Source of the DNA: CAWAND01 sp963783335
Lineage (GTDB): Bacteria; Chloroflexota; Anaerolineae; Anaerolineales; E44-bin32
Length of the DNA: 64,000 nucleotides
NCBI GenBank assembly: GCA_963783335.1
Contig: CAWAND010000004.1
Coordinates: 496,001 to 560,000 of the forward strand
Direction: 5' to 3'
A model generated the notes under the pieces. That model did not search any database. It had not been told where the DNA came from and worked only from the letters and a program-made list of their open reading frames with translations. Shown here piece after piece: positions 44,616 to 54,839 of the stretch. How positions within the stretch are numbered: position 1 is the stretch's first letter; every line of letters begins with the position of its first letter. The position numbers and the translations under genes are program-made.

Positions 44616-47342
44616 ATGGATTCTGAAGACTTCCAATCCACTCGAGACGCGGCTGAAAGAAACCACAAGCTGACCTATCGGCCGGGATCCGAGTTTAGAA
44701 GTGCCGCTTTTACGGGCACGCTCATCGACCAATTCCACCGGATGGCAGAGAGCTTTCCACTCGTCCCAGCCATCGTGACCCCAGATGCACGCCTTACCTA
44801 TCAGGAACTCGATACCCAGTCTGACCGATTAGCGGCTTCCCTCACCGGCGACGATCGCTCTGCCTATAGGAAGCCGGTCATGCTCCTGGCTGATCATCGC
44901 GCCCCGGCTATTGTCGGATTGCTGGGAATCCTGAAGGCGGGAGGTCACTGCGCGCCCATCGACCCCGACTTGCCGCCTAGAAGCCTTCGATCGATCCTCA
45001 ACACCTTGTCGCCCACAGTCGTCCTGGCAGCCCAAGAGAACGCCGCGCTGGCTCGTTCGCTTACTGCAGACTCGCCGTCGGAGCTGCTTATCATCGAAGA
45101 CGCTCTGAAGTCCAGCAGATCAGCACCATCCGTCGAAGCCAGCGTCACGATTGATGACTATGCCTGCATCTATTTCACATCGGGGTCAACCGGCGAGCCA
45201 AAAGGCGTCATCCACGATCACAAGACCCTCATGAACTGGGCCATGACAGATGTCCGTCGTCTGGGGTTTGGCCCCGATGATAGGTTTGCGTTGCTTTTCC
45301 GGCTGCCCTTTTCCGCCTCGAGGATATCCCTGTACGGTGCCCTGTTGAGCGGCGCCACGCTCTATGTTTATGATGTCCGGAACATGGGCGTGTCCGACCT
45401 TTGGGAGGCAGTCGCCGAGGATAGGATCAGCGTTCTGAGCTCCTTCCCTAGTTTCTTTCGCCAGGCGTGCCAGTCAGTCCCCCGACTACCTTCCCTGCCC
45501 AACCTCCGCCTGATTCATGTTGCTGGTGAAGCGGCGCGCTCTTCGGATGTCAAGCTTTTTCAGAGTTTGATGCCGGAGCAAACGATCCTGACCGTGCAGC
45601 TTGGTTCGACCGAGGCCGGCCCCATTACAGAACACATGTTTGACCATTCAACCGAGACCGACACAGGCGTAGCCTCCAACGGCTATCCCGTTCAAGACAA
45701 GTCCGTACTCATCATAGGGGACGATGGCCAGGCTCTTCCCAACGGACAGATCGGCCAAATCGTGGTTCAAAGCCCCTTCCTTTCCGTCGGCTACTGGCAA
45801 TCTGAGGAGCTGAATGCTGCCAAGTTCGCCACGATCGAGGACAAACGCAGCTTCCTTTCGGGTGATCTCGGCATGATCCGCTCAGACGGAACACTACATT
45901 TCATTGGCCGAGAGGATACTCAAGTAAAGATCAACGGCCATCGTGTGGAGCTGGGCGAGATTGACTTCGCCCTGGCCTCGCTGGACTGGGTTAACGAGGC
46001 TGTAGCTGCGATCAAGAATGACGAGCAGGGCAAACCCCATCTGATTGCTTACTACACCGCCGACGAACAGACAAGTGCAAGCTTGATGGCCTTCAGGAGT
46101 GCCCTGCTTCCGCTCCTTCCGGATGTCATGATCCCGATGGAATATGTGCACATCGAAGAACTCCCGCGCACCTCTTCAGGAAAGATCGATCGGGCAGCCC
46201 TGCCTGCGCCGGATTTCAGATGGCTGGGCCTGCGGGATACCTACCTCCGGCCGCGCACCATTGTTGAAACCAAACTTGTCTCCATTTGGGAGCGCGCTCT
46301 GGGAATCAGCCCGATCGGCATACGAGACCAATTCGTTGAACTTGGAGGCGTCTCGCTGGACGCCATCCGCATCCTTTCAGAGATCAAGCAGACTTTTCAC
46401 CAGAAGATAGACATCGAGGACTTTTTTGATGCGGGAACCGTTCAAGAACAGGCACAACTCGTCCGAGTTGCTCGATCCTCTGGTCCCAGGCCTTCACTTG
46501 TTCCGATAAGTCTCGAAGGGTCCCGCCCCAGTCTTTACTGCTTCCACCCAATGGGTGGCCTGGTGCGGCTCTACGATCGTCTTTCCAAGTTCCTAGGGCC
46601 GGACCAGCCCGTTCTTGGCCTGCGCGCTCAGGGGTTGAGTGGCAGCTCCAGGCCGCTGGATTCGGTGGAAGCAATGTCACGGCACTATGTGAAGGAAATA
46701 CGGGAGTACCAGCCCTCCGGCCCGTACATCTTCTGCGGATTCTCCTTCGGAGGGGCCATTGCCTACGAGGGGGCACGCCAGCTTCACGATCAGGGTTTCA
46801 GGGACTTATACGCAATATTGATCGACACCAAAATGGATTACCCAGAATCCAAGAGAAGGAAATTCGAGCATTCCCGAAGGCTCCGGAAGAGGAAGAGAAT
46901 CCGCTTGGTTCGGAAATCGCTGGCGATTCTCGTGGCTGTGTTCACGGGACGGTCGACAGGGAAAATGGCAAGAAAGGCCGTCAGGGTCTTGCGACGAGAG
47001 ACGAGGAGGTCGCTAGAGGAACAGAGGCGCCGCCTCTCTCGTCGCTTTCCCCGTTGGGCGAGCCATCTCGCCCCACAGACTTGGGTCAAGTTGTCAACTG
47101 TCAAGGCCACCCACCACTTTGTCCCCAAACCCCTCGACGGCAAGCATGTCTTCTTCATCAAGGCGAGCCGGACCGATGAACAGGTCCTTGATATCTGGCG
47201 CCAGGTCGTACCCAATCTGCATGTCATCGAGGTCGGAGGCGGTCACAAGGATCTCCTTCGCGGTGACTCGATCGATTATGTGTCCACAGCCATCCGCAAC
47301 ATCATCGACCGCATACTGGCCGAACCAGCCACGGAAGGCTAG
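44616..47342 (+). CDS. Stand-alone A-T-TE synthetase (adenylation, carrier, thioesterase)
   Basis: A 908-residue NRPS-like enzyme without a condensation domain. Adenylation domain about 40-530: A3 YFTSGSTGEPKG (186-197), core A5 onwards, A8 GHRVELGEID, A10 Lys in SSGKIDRAAL (523). Carrier domain about 550-615: LGGVS with phosphopantetheine Ser580. Thioesterase about 635-905: GFSFGG (Ser710) and a C-terminal GGGHKDLL with the likely catalytic His. The A4 motif reads FSAS (232-235): Ser replaces Asp that binds the alpha-amino group in amino-acid-specific enzymes, so a non-amino carboxylate such as a keto, hydroxy or aryl acid is likely. Known A-T-TE enzymes condense aryl-pyruvates. ATG 44616 is four bases after the ATPase stop. 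Confidence 0.88.
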   Translation: MDSEDFQSTRDAAERNHKLTYRPGSEFRSAAFTGTLIDQFHRMAESFPLVPAIVTPDARLTYQELDTQSDRLAASLTGDDRSAYRKPVMLLADHRAPAIVGLLGILKAGGHCAPIDPDLPPRSLRSILNTLSPTVVLAAQENAALARSLTADSPSELLIIEDALKSSRSAPSVEASVTIDDYACIYFTSGSTGEPKGVIHDHKTLMNWAMTDVRRLGFGPDDRFALLFRLPFSASRISLYGALLSGATLYVYDVRNMGVSDLWEAVAEDRISVLSSFPSFFRQACQSVPRLPSLPNLRLIHVAGEAARSSDVKLFQSLMPEQTILTVQLGSTEAGPITEHMFDHSTETDTGVASNGYPVQDKSVLIIGDDGQALPNGQIGQIVVQSPFLSVGYWQSEELNAAKFATIEDKRSFLSGDLGMIRSDGTLHFIGREDTQVKINGHRVELGEIDFALASLDWVNEAVAAIKNDEQGKPHLIAYYTADEQTSASLMAFRSALLPLLPDVMIPMEYVHIEELPRTSSGKIDRAALPAPDFRWLGLRDTYLRPRTIVETKLVSIWERALGISPIGIRDQFVELGGVSLDAIRILSEIKQTFHQKIDIEDFFDAGTVQEQAQLVRVARSSGPRPSLVPISLEGSRPSLYCFHPMGGLVRLYDRLSKFLGPDQPVLGLRAQGLSGSSRPLDSVEAMSRHYVKEIREYQPSGPYIFCGFSFGGAIAYEGARQLHDQGFRDLYAILIDTKMDYPESKRRKFEHSRRLRKRKRIRLVRKSLAILVAVFTGRSTGKMARKAVRVLRRETRRSLEEQRRRLSRRFPRWASHLAPQTWVKLSTVKATHHFVPKPLDGKHVFFIKASRTDEQVLDIWRQVVPNLHVIEVGGGHKDLLRGDSIDYVSTAIRNIIDRILAEPATEG

Positions 47343-47361
47343 TTCGCTCGTCCGACCTCGT

Positions 47362-50015
47362 CTATGGATCTGGGGCCGATTTAACCTTGCCGGGTTCGGC
47401 GAAGGGCGCGCCAAGTGACTCGAGGTATCGATCCAAAAGTACCGCGAGTTCGTCCACCTCAGGATGATTTAACATCGAGTTGTGGTTTCCTGGCACGTCG
47501 ATCACGGAAAATTCCCCCTTGACCAGGGCCCGCCACTGTTCCACTCGTTTGTCTCCCCGGCGTGGCTTGAGATTGGTCTTCAGCTTGGCTGAGATGAAGA
47601 CTACATTTCCCCAGTACGCCCGCCGGACATAGCGTCTTAGCGCGCGAGTGTTGTGGGTGGTTACGTTGTGGGGCTGCCTTTTGAGCTCTCGACCCAGCCG
47701 CAGGATGACCCGTCGTGTCACCCGGTAGATGATCTTAACTTGGCGGCGCAGGTGTCTCTTGAGCCTTCGGGGGGTCTTGGCGAGTCCCAGCAACATGCGG
47801 GGTCCAAAGGACAGCTCGCGAACGAGCTGCCATGACTTGCTCGTCATCAGGAGCGGCCGGTCTTCGTTCCAAAGAGAAGTGTCGAAGCGTGTATCAAGCA
47901 TGACAACGGTCAGCACCTGATCACCACGCTCGACGAACTGGCGTGCCATCTCAAACGCGACGTTTCCCCCAAAGGAGTACCCACCCAGCAGATACGGTCC
48001 TTCAGGCTGGCGTGCTTTAACCAGGTCCATGTATCGCCCCGCCATCTCTTCGATGGTGTCCGGGAGCTGCTCCAGCCCGTCCAGGCCAAGCGACTGAATC
48101 CCGTAGACTGGTTGCTCCTCCGATAGGGCATCGGCAAGATCTTAAGGTGCAGCACATTGCCCCCGATGCCATGCACGAGGTAGAAAGGCGGGCGCGAACC
48201 TGACTTTCTGAATGGAACAATCGGGAACCAAAGCGAGCGTGTGTCGCCTTCGCGAATTGCGGTCGCCACTTGTCGAATTGTCGCACCCTGAAGCAGCAAG
48301 GCCATCGGGAGTCGGACACCACAGTCCAACTCGATGGCTGCCATTACCTGGGCAGCCGCCAGAGAATTGCCTCCGAGTTCGAAGAAATCATCCGTCGCAG
48401 AAACAGATGGAAGCCTTAGAGTTCGCTTCCAAAGTTCACTTAAGTAGACCTCAAGTGGATCGTCAGTCGGTTCGGTGGGCTGCGGTTGGTGGGGCTGATC
48501 TATGGACTCGAGAAGTTGACCCTTGTCAAGCTTTCCGGTTGGCGTGTAGGGGAAGGAGTCAATTGGACGCAACAAGGCCGGGACCATGTAATCCGGGAGT
48601 TCTCGCCTGAGGTGTGCTCGCAAAGTATGGGGTTCCAATCTGATGCCGCGCTCAGGGATATAGAAGAGTGCAAGTTGGGATGGGCCCCTCGGAAGGACCT
48701 GAGCTTCGGCTACGCCCCGCACGCCAAGAGCAGCCTCCTCGACATCAGAAAGTTCCACGCGAAACCCACGTATCTTTGCCATTCCATCTTGACGACCCAA
48801 GAAAGTCAAACTGCCATCGGGTAGCCGTCGGACGAGATCGCCTGTCTTGAAGATCCTCAGGCTCGGATCGGCCTGCTCGGAAACATAGCGAGACGCCGTG
48901 AGCTCGGCGTCATTCCAGTAGCCTTGCGATAGGTGCCGGCCCTTGACCCACAACTCTCCGGTGCCGGCCTCGTCTGGATCAACGACAATGGCATCCACCA
49001 GTTGGCTCAATGGCGGACCAATTGGAACCTCACTCCACGGAAGCTCAGAACCTCGTGGGATTACAAGTTGGGCGACCGCCCCGGCTTCGGATGACGCCAT
49101 GCGATTGACAATCTGGGCTGTGCCATCCACATGCCGCCAGAACTTCTCTACTTCGTGCCGACGCAGTGCTTCTCCGCTCACCAGTAGGATACGAAGGTGG
49201 GGCAACTCGACGTGGGGATTGGTGGAGAGATATGCTCGGAGGAGCGATGGCCCCATGTGGGCCAACTCGATTTCATGCTCTTTGAGCCAGGGTCCGATCC
49301 GGTTCAGCCCATCCTTTTCGAACATGTACAGGTGCAGATGGCCCCCTGAGAGCAGCGTGTTGAAGGTCCCTGTTCTAGCTGCCGCAAAGCCATAACGGAA
49401 GAAATGTGCTGCGTGGGTTCCCAGTTGCAGGCCAAACAACTCTCCGTCGACTTCCGCCCACTTGAGGATGTTGCCGTGGGAATGGAGCACACCTTTCGGA
49501 TCGCCGGTCGTGCCAGATGTGTAGTAGATGTAGGCTGGCCGTAAGGGGGAGAGCTCAATCTGCGGCCGATCTTCAGACGCCTGAGATGAACTCAGCTCTT
49601 CTACGGCCACTTCCAGACCAGCCAGCATCCGAATGGCAAAATTCTGGGAACGGCGGCCAACCAATACCAGCTTCGCGCCCGAATGCTCGATTGTCCTTCG
49701 GAATCGATGACCCGGCATGCTCGAATCCATGGGGACAAAGATGTGGCCTGCCTTCAGAATGCCCAGGATGGCCGCCACTGGCTGCCAGCCATTGTCCAGC
49801 ATAAACGCCACCGGTAGCGGAGGCTCCGGTGGACAGTGTCGCAGGACGGTGGCTGCGACCCCATTTGCAAGTTGATCAAGAGCTTCGTAGGTAAGCGTGG
49901 TACCGATCGTGGTCAGCGCTGGGGAATCAGGTTGGAAGTCTGCGATCTTCTGAAAGAGGCCGACGACCGACTGATGGTCGGGGAGAGATGTCCCTTGATG
50001 GATCAATTTGGACAT
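47362..50015 (-). CDS. Second A-T-TE synthetase, frameshifted near 48142
   Basis: About 884 residues when repaired. Adenylation domain about 15-520 with A3 YYTSGTTGDPKG (164-175) and a GKLDK lysine near the end. The carrier domain carries FFELGGNSLAAAQV (Ser in LGGNS). The thioesterase has YLVHGIGGNVLHLK, where one missing G (AAGATCTT for AAGGATCTT) shifts the frame, then continues as DLADALSEEQPVYGI and GPYLLGGYSFGGNVAFEMA. A4 reads GFAAA (209-213): Ala replaces the alpha-amino-binding Asp, so again a non-amino substrate is probable. It converges with the first A-T-TE gene (19 bases apart) and is preceded on the same strand by the second binding protein. The pair may use different substrates. 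Confidence 0.86.
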
Positions 50016-50117
50016 CAGACTAGTCGGACCAACTCAACTGGCAAACTCAAGACCATTGGAACCCAGGCTGTGTAGTAGGGGCAAAGCACGCAAATCTAGG
50101 GGGCGGGGACAAGGGGC

Positions 50118-51098
50118 TTATTGTCCTGTCACTTCTTGGACAAAGCTGGGATCCCAGAATTCAGCCTCTCCAATTGCCCGGTCACTGTATCCTCGGCTGA
50201 CGGACCATGCTTGGAACTGGTTGACGCTTGTGGGGTTAACGTTCAGGTCAGCGCGGAGCGAGACCCAGCATAAATCACGAATCAACTCTGGATCCAGCTT
50301 TGTATACTTGGCCACAATCTGGATGTTCCGGTCCGTCTTTCCTTGATCGTACTGTGCTTTCGCGCTGAGGTAGGCACGAATGAACCGCAGTCCGGCATCG
50401 CGGTTGTTGTCCAGCACAGATGGGCCGAAGACATAAGTTAGGATCTCGAAGTTGGGGAGAAGCCTCTCCGCCGGTGCCCAAACGACTCCCTGATCTGCCT
50501 GCTGGACTCGCGTCAACCACGGCTCGACTGCGGTTGCGAAACTAATCTGGCCGCTCGAAAGGAGCTCAGGGACAGATGAGATCACAGTGTTCTCGATCGA
50601 GACATCACTTACGTCAAGTCCGCCTTGTGCGAGAGCGGTGTACATCAGAAATTCTTGGTAGGAGGCCTGGTCAGTGGCGACTTTGCTCCCGGCTATTTCA
50701 GACGGTGAAGCCCCTCTCATCGCGTTGCTGGCCAGCACAGCAGAATATGTGCAGCCCTCAGGATCAGCAAAGCCTCGGTCAGCGACAAACCGGACATGGG
50801 CGCCACGTGCCATCAGATTGAGAAGTGAAGATGTCAACGTCACCCCGGCTGCATCGACATCACCTTGTGCAAGCGACGGGATCATGTCTTTGCTGCTGGG
50901 AAGGTTGACAAACTCAACTGCAAGGCCCTCATCGCGAAAGTAGCCTTCTTCTTTGGCGATGTACAGAGGCGCATACGAAATAAAGGGGCCGATTGCGACC
51001 TTGAATCCAATTAGCGAGCCGGGAGTGGTTGGTGAAGCCGAACAGGCCACCAACATCAACGAACCGACGATCCAAGCTCCAAGGTACTTCGTCTTCAT
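50118..51098 (-). CDS. SsuA/TauA-type substrate-binding lipoprotein (second copy)
   Basis: A 326-residue periplasmic-type binding protein; ATG 51098 gives a signal peptide with lipobox LVAC, a short linker and the NMT1-like domain (VAIGPFISYAPLYIAKEEGYF, VDAAGVTLTSSLLNLM, GSKVATDQASYQEFLMY). A longer frame upstream lacks any signal. A canonical promoter lies 43 bases upstream. It parallels the copy at 42735-43761 and both may serve one permease and ATPase. It starts the transcript that leads to the second A-T-TE gene. Confidence 0.92.
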   Translation of the reverse strand: MKTKYLGAWIVGSLMLVACSASPTTPGSLIGFKVAIGPFISYAPLYIAKEEGYFRDEGLAVEFVNLPSSKDMIPSLAQGDVDAAGVTLTSSLLNLMARGAHVRFVADRGFADPEGCTYSAVLASNAMRGASPSEIAGSKVATDQASYQEFLMYTALAQGGLDVSDVSIENTVISSVPELLSSGQISFATAVEPWLTRVQQADQGVVWAPAERLLPNFEILTYVFGPSVLDNNRDAGLRFIRAYLSAKAQYDQGKTDRNIQIVAKYTKLDPELIRDLCWVSLRADLNVNPTSVNQFQAWSVSRGYSDRAIGEAEFWDPSFVQEVTGQ

Positions 51099-51140
51099 GC
51101 GCAATCCCCAATCCCCAGAACGGGCACCGGCCAAGGGAGG

Positions 51141-51169
51141 ATTATATGCTGGTGAAATCCCGTGTGCAA
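51141..51169 (-). promoter_or_regulatory. Strong predicted promoter of the second binding-protein/A-T-TE transcript
   Basis: On the minus strand TTGCAC at 51169-51164 and TATAAT at 51146-51141 are separated by 17 bases, 43 bases before the ATG. The -10 is a perfect match and the -35 matches four of six bases. Confidence 0.65.
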
Positions 51170-51267
51170 CAATTGCCTTCGCTTCAGACCGCCACTGAAC
51201 GACACGATCCCGACCTGATACCGTCGTCGATGGACAGAGATGTAAGACTCCACCAACAGAGGTCTCA

Positions 51268-52750
51268 TCAGTCGCCGTCTGATCCAGATGGTACCCAACG
51301 CTCGGCAAACAGGAGCGCCTGCTCCCGCGATCGGATCCTCCCCTCCGCCTGCTCCTGGCGAATGGCCTCCAGCAACCGGCCGATGAGCGGGCCCTGGTCA
51401 AGCCCAAGTGCCTGCATCAACTCCTTGCCAGTCACCAACGGCTTGGGCGTGACTTCTTCATTGCGCCGATCGAAATAGGCCTCAAGCAGCCTCTTCGCCA
51501 CACCCAAGCGTCGTTCCCAGCGCCTCGCATCCGGCGGTGGATCCGACAGTCCGGTCGCATCGGCCAAGGCCAGCAGGCAAATGTCAATCCCATCCTCCCC
51601 AGTAGCTCGGAAGTATCGGTAGACTGCCCGCCCTGTCAGGTCCGGTTCTTTGGCAAGCTGACCGGGACGCATATGGTTGGCCACGACACGCCCCAGGGAG
51701 CCCACTTCCGAGCGGCTGAGGTGCAACGCCTCACCCCTTCGCACGACCATCTCGGCCCCCACCGATTCATGCCCATGAAAGCGGGGCACGCCGGAGTCGG
51801 TTACTTGCATCACACCGGGTTTGCCTACATCGTGCAGCAATCCGGCAAGGACGAGCAGTTGGCGGCGGCTCCGATCTAGGGCGAAGGTCTGTGCCAGATG
51901 AGCTTGAATCCGCTCAGCATACGGCTCGAGTTGGGGCCACAATCCTTCCGACGCATCGGCATATCCCACCCAACGGGCCAGCTGATCGGCGACTTCGCAG
52001 GCTGTGTTCCAGGCCATCGAAGTGGTGAGGTTCCGGTTGCGCCATGCCCTCCAGGGGTGCCAGTTCCGGCAGGACATCGAAAAGCAACCCAAGCTCGACA
52101 CTTTCCCTCAGCGCACTGCCCGCCGAAGGCAGCGCCAGAATACGGAAGAACTCGTCTCTGATTCGCTCCACGGACACGTTCTTCAGCTGCACTCCGGCAC
52201 GCCGGACCTGATCCAGAGTGCTGTGCTCGATCTCGAATCCCAGTTGATGGGCGAGCCGAACAGCGCGCAGGGCGCGCACCGCATCATTTTGGACGGACAT
52301 GGGCCCGCAAGCCCGAACCTGGCCCAACTCGAGGTCCCGCAGGCCGTTGGTCATATCGAGTATCGACTCCGGTGTTTGAAGCGGGATCGCCAGGGCATTG
52401 ATGGTGAAGTCACGCTGCTTGAGATCCTGCTCGATCCCGCCCGGATCGAGACGTGAAAAGTCCAGCGTCACCTGAAAGCCGGGCCCCCCGCCCAAGAGCA
52501 GCCTGCCGGTGTCGCGCTCTCGATCCAGATCATAGTAATCCGCACCCAGGCCGTTGGCCACGGCCCGGGCCACACGGCGCGCCGGGCCACCCACAACCAG
52601 GTCCAAATCGTGACTATCAAGGCCAAGGAGCTGATCACGCACCGAACCGCCGACCAACCAGATGGCAGTTCCGTCGGGCAGATAGGGTTGAATTGTCTTT
52701 AGCAGTTCGGGGAGCTCGGGGCGACGCGTGACCAGCCTACTTTGCGGCAT
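51268..52750 (-). CDS. tRNA nucleotidyltransferase/poly(A) polymerase family protein, frameshifted near 52000
   Basis: About 493 residues when repaired. The N-terminal nucleotidyltransferase domain has GGSVRDQLLGL and the DLDLVVGG metal aspartates, followed by the RRDFTINAL-type motif (QRDFTINALAI). The C-terminal part is an HD domain (LAGLLHDVGKPGVMQ). Between them the frame breaks after LEHSL: the minus strand CTGCGAAGTC reads SLEVADQLARW if one C is dropped. It either adds CCA to tRNA 3' ends or acts in RNA tailing. Because both local tRNA genes lack encoded CCA, the CCA role fits. Its ATG overlaps the hpt stop by one base. Confidence 0.82.
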
Positions 52751-53307
52751 CAGTCGAATCCAGACACGCTCTCGGGCCGGACGACGCCTATGAAGGGCAA
52801 GTTACGGAAATACTCGTCTAGATCCAAACCGTAGCCGAAGACGAACTTGTCCGGGATTGTGAACCCCGTGTAGTCAATCGGAACGTCGACCTCTCTCCGG
52901 GAAGCCTTGTCCAGCAGCGCACACACCTTCAGAGAGCGCGGCTTGCGGGTCTTCAGCAGCTCGAGGACGGAGGCAATCGTGTTGCCGCTATCGATGATGT
53001 CCTCCACCAGCAACACATCTCGGTTCTCAATGGATGCGGTCAGGTCGAGGCTGATGCGGACGTTGCCACCCGACTGCCGGGCACCGCTCCCGTATGACGA
53101 CACCGCCATGAAGTCGATGGCGTGGGGAACCGTCAGTCGGCGCATAAGATCGGTCAAGAACATCACGCCGCCGCGCAGAATGCAGATGAGCAGCAGATCA
53201 GCCCCTTGGTAGTCGGCGCTGACAGCCGCACCGAGCTCTTCAATGCGCGACTGAAGCGCATCCTCCTCAATCAGGACCTCGGCCAGATAGGCCTCATAGC
53301 CCTTCAT
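52750..53307 (-). CDS. hpt: Hypoxanthine phosphoribosyltransferase
   Basis: A 185-residue type I phosphoribosyltransferase that salvages hypoxanthine (and usually guanine) with PRPP to give nucleotides. PRPP motif VLLVEDIIDSGNT (about residues 97-109), the flexible loop SSYGS, and PDKFVFGYGLD with the purine-binding aromatic are visible. ATG 53307 overlaps the thymidine kinase stop (ATGA); a longer frame would run into that gene. Salvage neighbours tdk and hpt form a transcript behind the ribosomal genes. Confidence 0.94.
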   Translation of the reverse strand: MKGYEAYLAEVLIEEDALQSRIEELGAAVSADYQGADLLLICILRGGVMFLTDLMRRLTVPHAIDFMAVSSYGSGARQSGGNVRISLDLTASIENRDVLLVEDIIDSGNTIASVLELLKTRKPRSLKVCALLDKASRREVDVPIDYTGFTIPDKFVFGYGLDLDEYFRNLPFIGVVRPESVSGFD

Positions 53308-53883
53308 TCCGCACCTCCTGGCACCTGGTGATGCTCTCGGCAACGGGCTTCGTAGAGCTCGCTGGCCCCAACCACCACAACCGGATCATCGTATCGTGCT
53401 GGCCGTCCATCAATCAAGCGTTGGGTGCGAGACGCCAGATCGCCGCACACCATGCAGATGGCATGCAGTTTGTCCACTCGTTCCGCCTGAGCCATGATGG
53501 CGGGCATCATCCCGAAAGGCTCTCCCCTAAAATCTGTGTCCAACCCAGCCACGATCACTCTGAGCCCTTGGTCGGCCAGCTCTTGAACCACGCGCAGGAT
53601 CTCCTCGTCGAAGAATTGGGCCTCATCGACGCCTACCACGGTCGTGCCGGACTCCAACCGTGCGGGGATGTCGCGCGCACTTGCGACCGCCACGGCCTCG
53701 AATTCCGAACCTGCATGCGAAGTGACTTTTCCCTCTTCAAAGCGAGTGTCCACGCTGGGTTTGAAGACTTGATATCTGCTGCCGGGCGATCCTGGCCCGC
53801 CGTAGACGGCGAATGAGCTCATCAGTCTTGCCGCTGAACATGGAACCGGTAACGACCTCAACGCCACCTGATGTATGCCGCAT
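53304..53883 (-). CDS. tdk: Thymidine kinase (type II), frameshifted near 53774
   Basis: About 192 residues when repaired, the usual size. The P-loop GSMFSGKTDELIRRL starts in one frame (ATG 53883), then the minus strand reads CAGCAGATATCAAG; dropping one A continues as QQYQVFKPSVDTRFE in the second frame, with the Walker B/lasso region VVGVDEAQFFDEE, CMVCG zinc ligands and a C-terminal RCREH. It phosphorylates thymidine. Position 3' of the ribosomal genes and 5' of hpt suggests shared nucleotide supply. Confidence 0.87.
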
Positions 53884-53981
53884 GGGCTGTAATGCTCCTG
53901 TTGTGGAAAAGAAATGGGCAGGTGACGATGCACCTGCCCGGAGTCTATCCTGAGCGCCTTTCGGCTGCAAATTGGCGCCTG

Positions 53982-54455
53982 CTACACCTGGGGCTCGACG
54001 GCCGCCTCAGGCAGTTCGAACCCCTGTCGCTTGAGCGCTCGCTTCAGATCAGCCAGGCTCTTCCGCCCGAAACCGTCGATATCTAGCATCGCCTGATCGC
54101 CTTGGGCCATCCGTTCCAGCGCCTGTCCGACGATCTCAATCCCGGCCTCCGCCAGGGACGACTCGATGCGTGTACCCAGCTCAAGCTCAGCGATAGCCAA
54201 CTCGGGAGAGGTTTGAGATTCCTCTCGCTGGTGCTGCTCTTCCAGATACTCCTGCCGGGCCTGAAGCTTCTTGTAGAAGCGATCGACCTGGCCCTCCGTG
54301 TCGACGATCCGCTGCTCACCCGTGAAGAACGGATGACACTGCGAACAAACGTCGGTGTGGATTTCTTCCACGGTCGAACCCGTGGTCCACGTGTTCCCGC
54401 AGGCGCAGGTAACCTTGGCTTCCGGGTAGAACGTGGGCTGCAAGTCTTGTTTCAT
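53982..54455 (-). CDS. rpmE: 50S ribosomal protein bL31 with a C-terminal helix-hairpin-helix extension
   Basis: A 157-residue protein. Residues 1-70 are bL31 (QPTFYPEAKVTCACGNTWTTGST, CSQCHPFFTGEQRIVDTEG), with CxC and CxxC zinc cysteines. The tail (about 85-157) has a charged helix then a domain resembling the RNA polymerase alpha C-terminal domain: GTRIESSLAEAGIEIVGQALERM and DIDGFGRKSLADLKRALKRQG, the helix-hairpin-helix plus following helix. bL31 normally ends near residue 70. The tail may contact RNA or a protein. Position after bL27 and before tdk supports the ribosomal call. Confidence 0.88.
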   Translation of the reverse strand: MKQDLQPTFYPEAKVTCACGNTWTTGSTVEEIHTDVCSQCHPFFTGEQRIVDTEGQVDRFYKKLQARQEYLEEQHQREESQTSPELAIAELELGTRIESSLAEAGIEIVGQALERMAQGDQAMLDIDGFGRKSLADLKRALKRQGFELPEAAVEPQV

Positions 54456-54560
54456 GTCTAAACCTCTACCCCATCTTATCGATCCGTCGGGGCTTTTGCG
54501 GCTGATCCGGGGGCATGGAGTCAGCTTGGCTGGACCCGACGGCGCAATACCACATGCGTG

Positions 54561-54818
54561 CTAGGCGTCGGGTTGAACGTTCACCCGTTTCCGCCCGCCT
54601 CGAGCGAAATCGTACACTACAACTCCGTCCTGAACCGCAAACAGGGTGTCATCACTGCCGCGCTTGACATTCATTCCGGGATGGATACGCGTGCCGCGCT
54701 GACGGACCAGAATGTTGCCCGAGCGGACGAACTCTCCGGCGTACTTCTTGACTCCCAGCCGTTGCGATTGACTGTCACGCCCGTTGCGGCTCGAGCCGCC
54801 ACCTTTTTTGTGTGCCAT
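54561..54818 (-). CDS. rpmA: 50S ribosomal protein bL27
   Basis: An 85-residue protein of the large subunit whose N-terminal tail reaches towards the peptidyl-transferase centre. AHKKGGGSSRNGRDSQSQRLGVK at the start and GNILVRQRGTRIHPGMNV are diagnostic. ATG 54818 begins directly at the conserved AHKKG, so no N-terminal extension is cleaved. It follows bL21 with 21 bases between them, the common rplU-rpmA order. Confidence 0.97.
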   Translation of the reverse strand: MAHKKGGGSSRNGRDSQSQRLGVKKYAGEFVRSGNILVRQRGTRIHPGMNVKRGSDDTLFAVQDGVVVYDFARGGRKRVNVQPDA

Positions 54819-54839
54819 AATTGCGCCTCTGCTTTCGGC

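Noticed and set aside
36100..51200. Island as a recently inserted mobile element
   Set aside because: No integrase, tRNA junction or flanking direct repeats were found. Base composition looks slightly more A/T-rich by eye, but I could not measure it.
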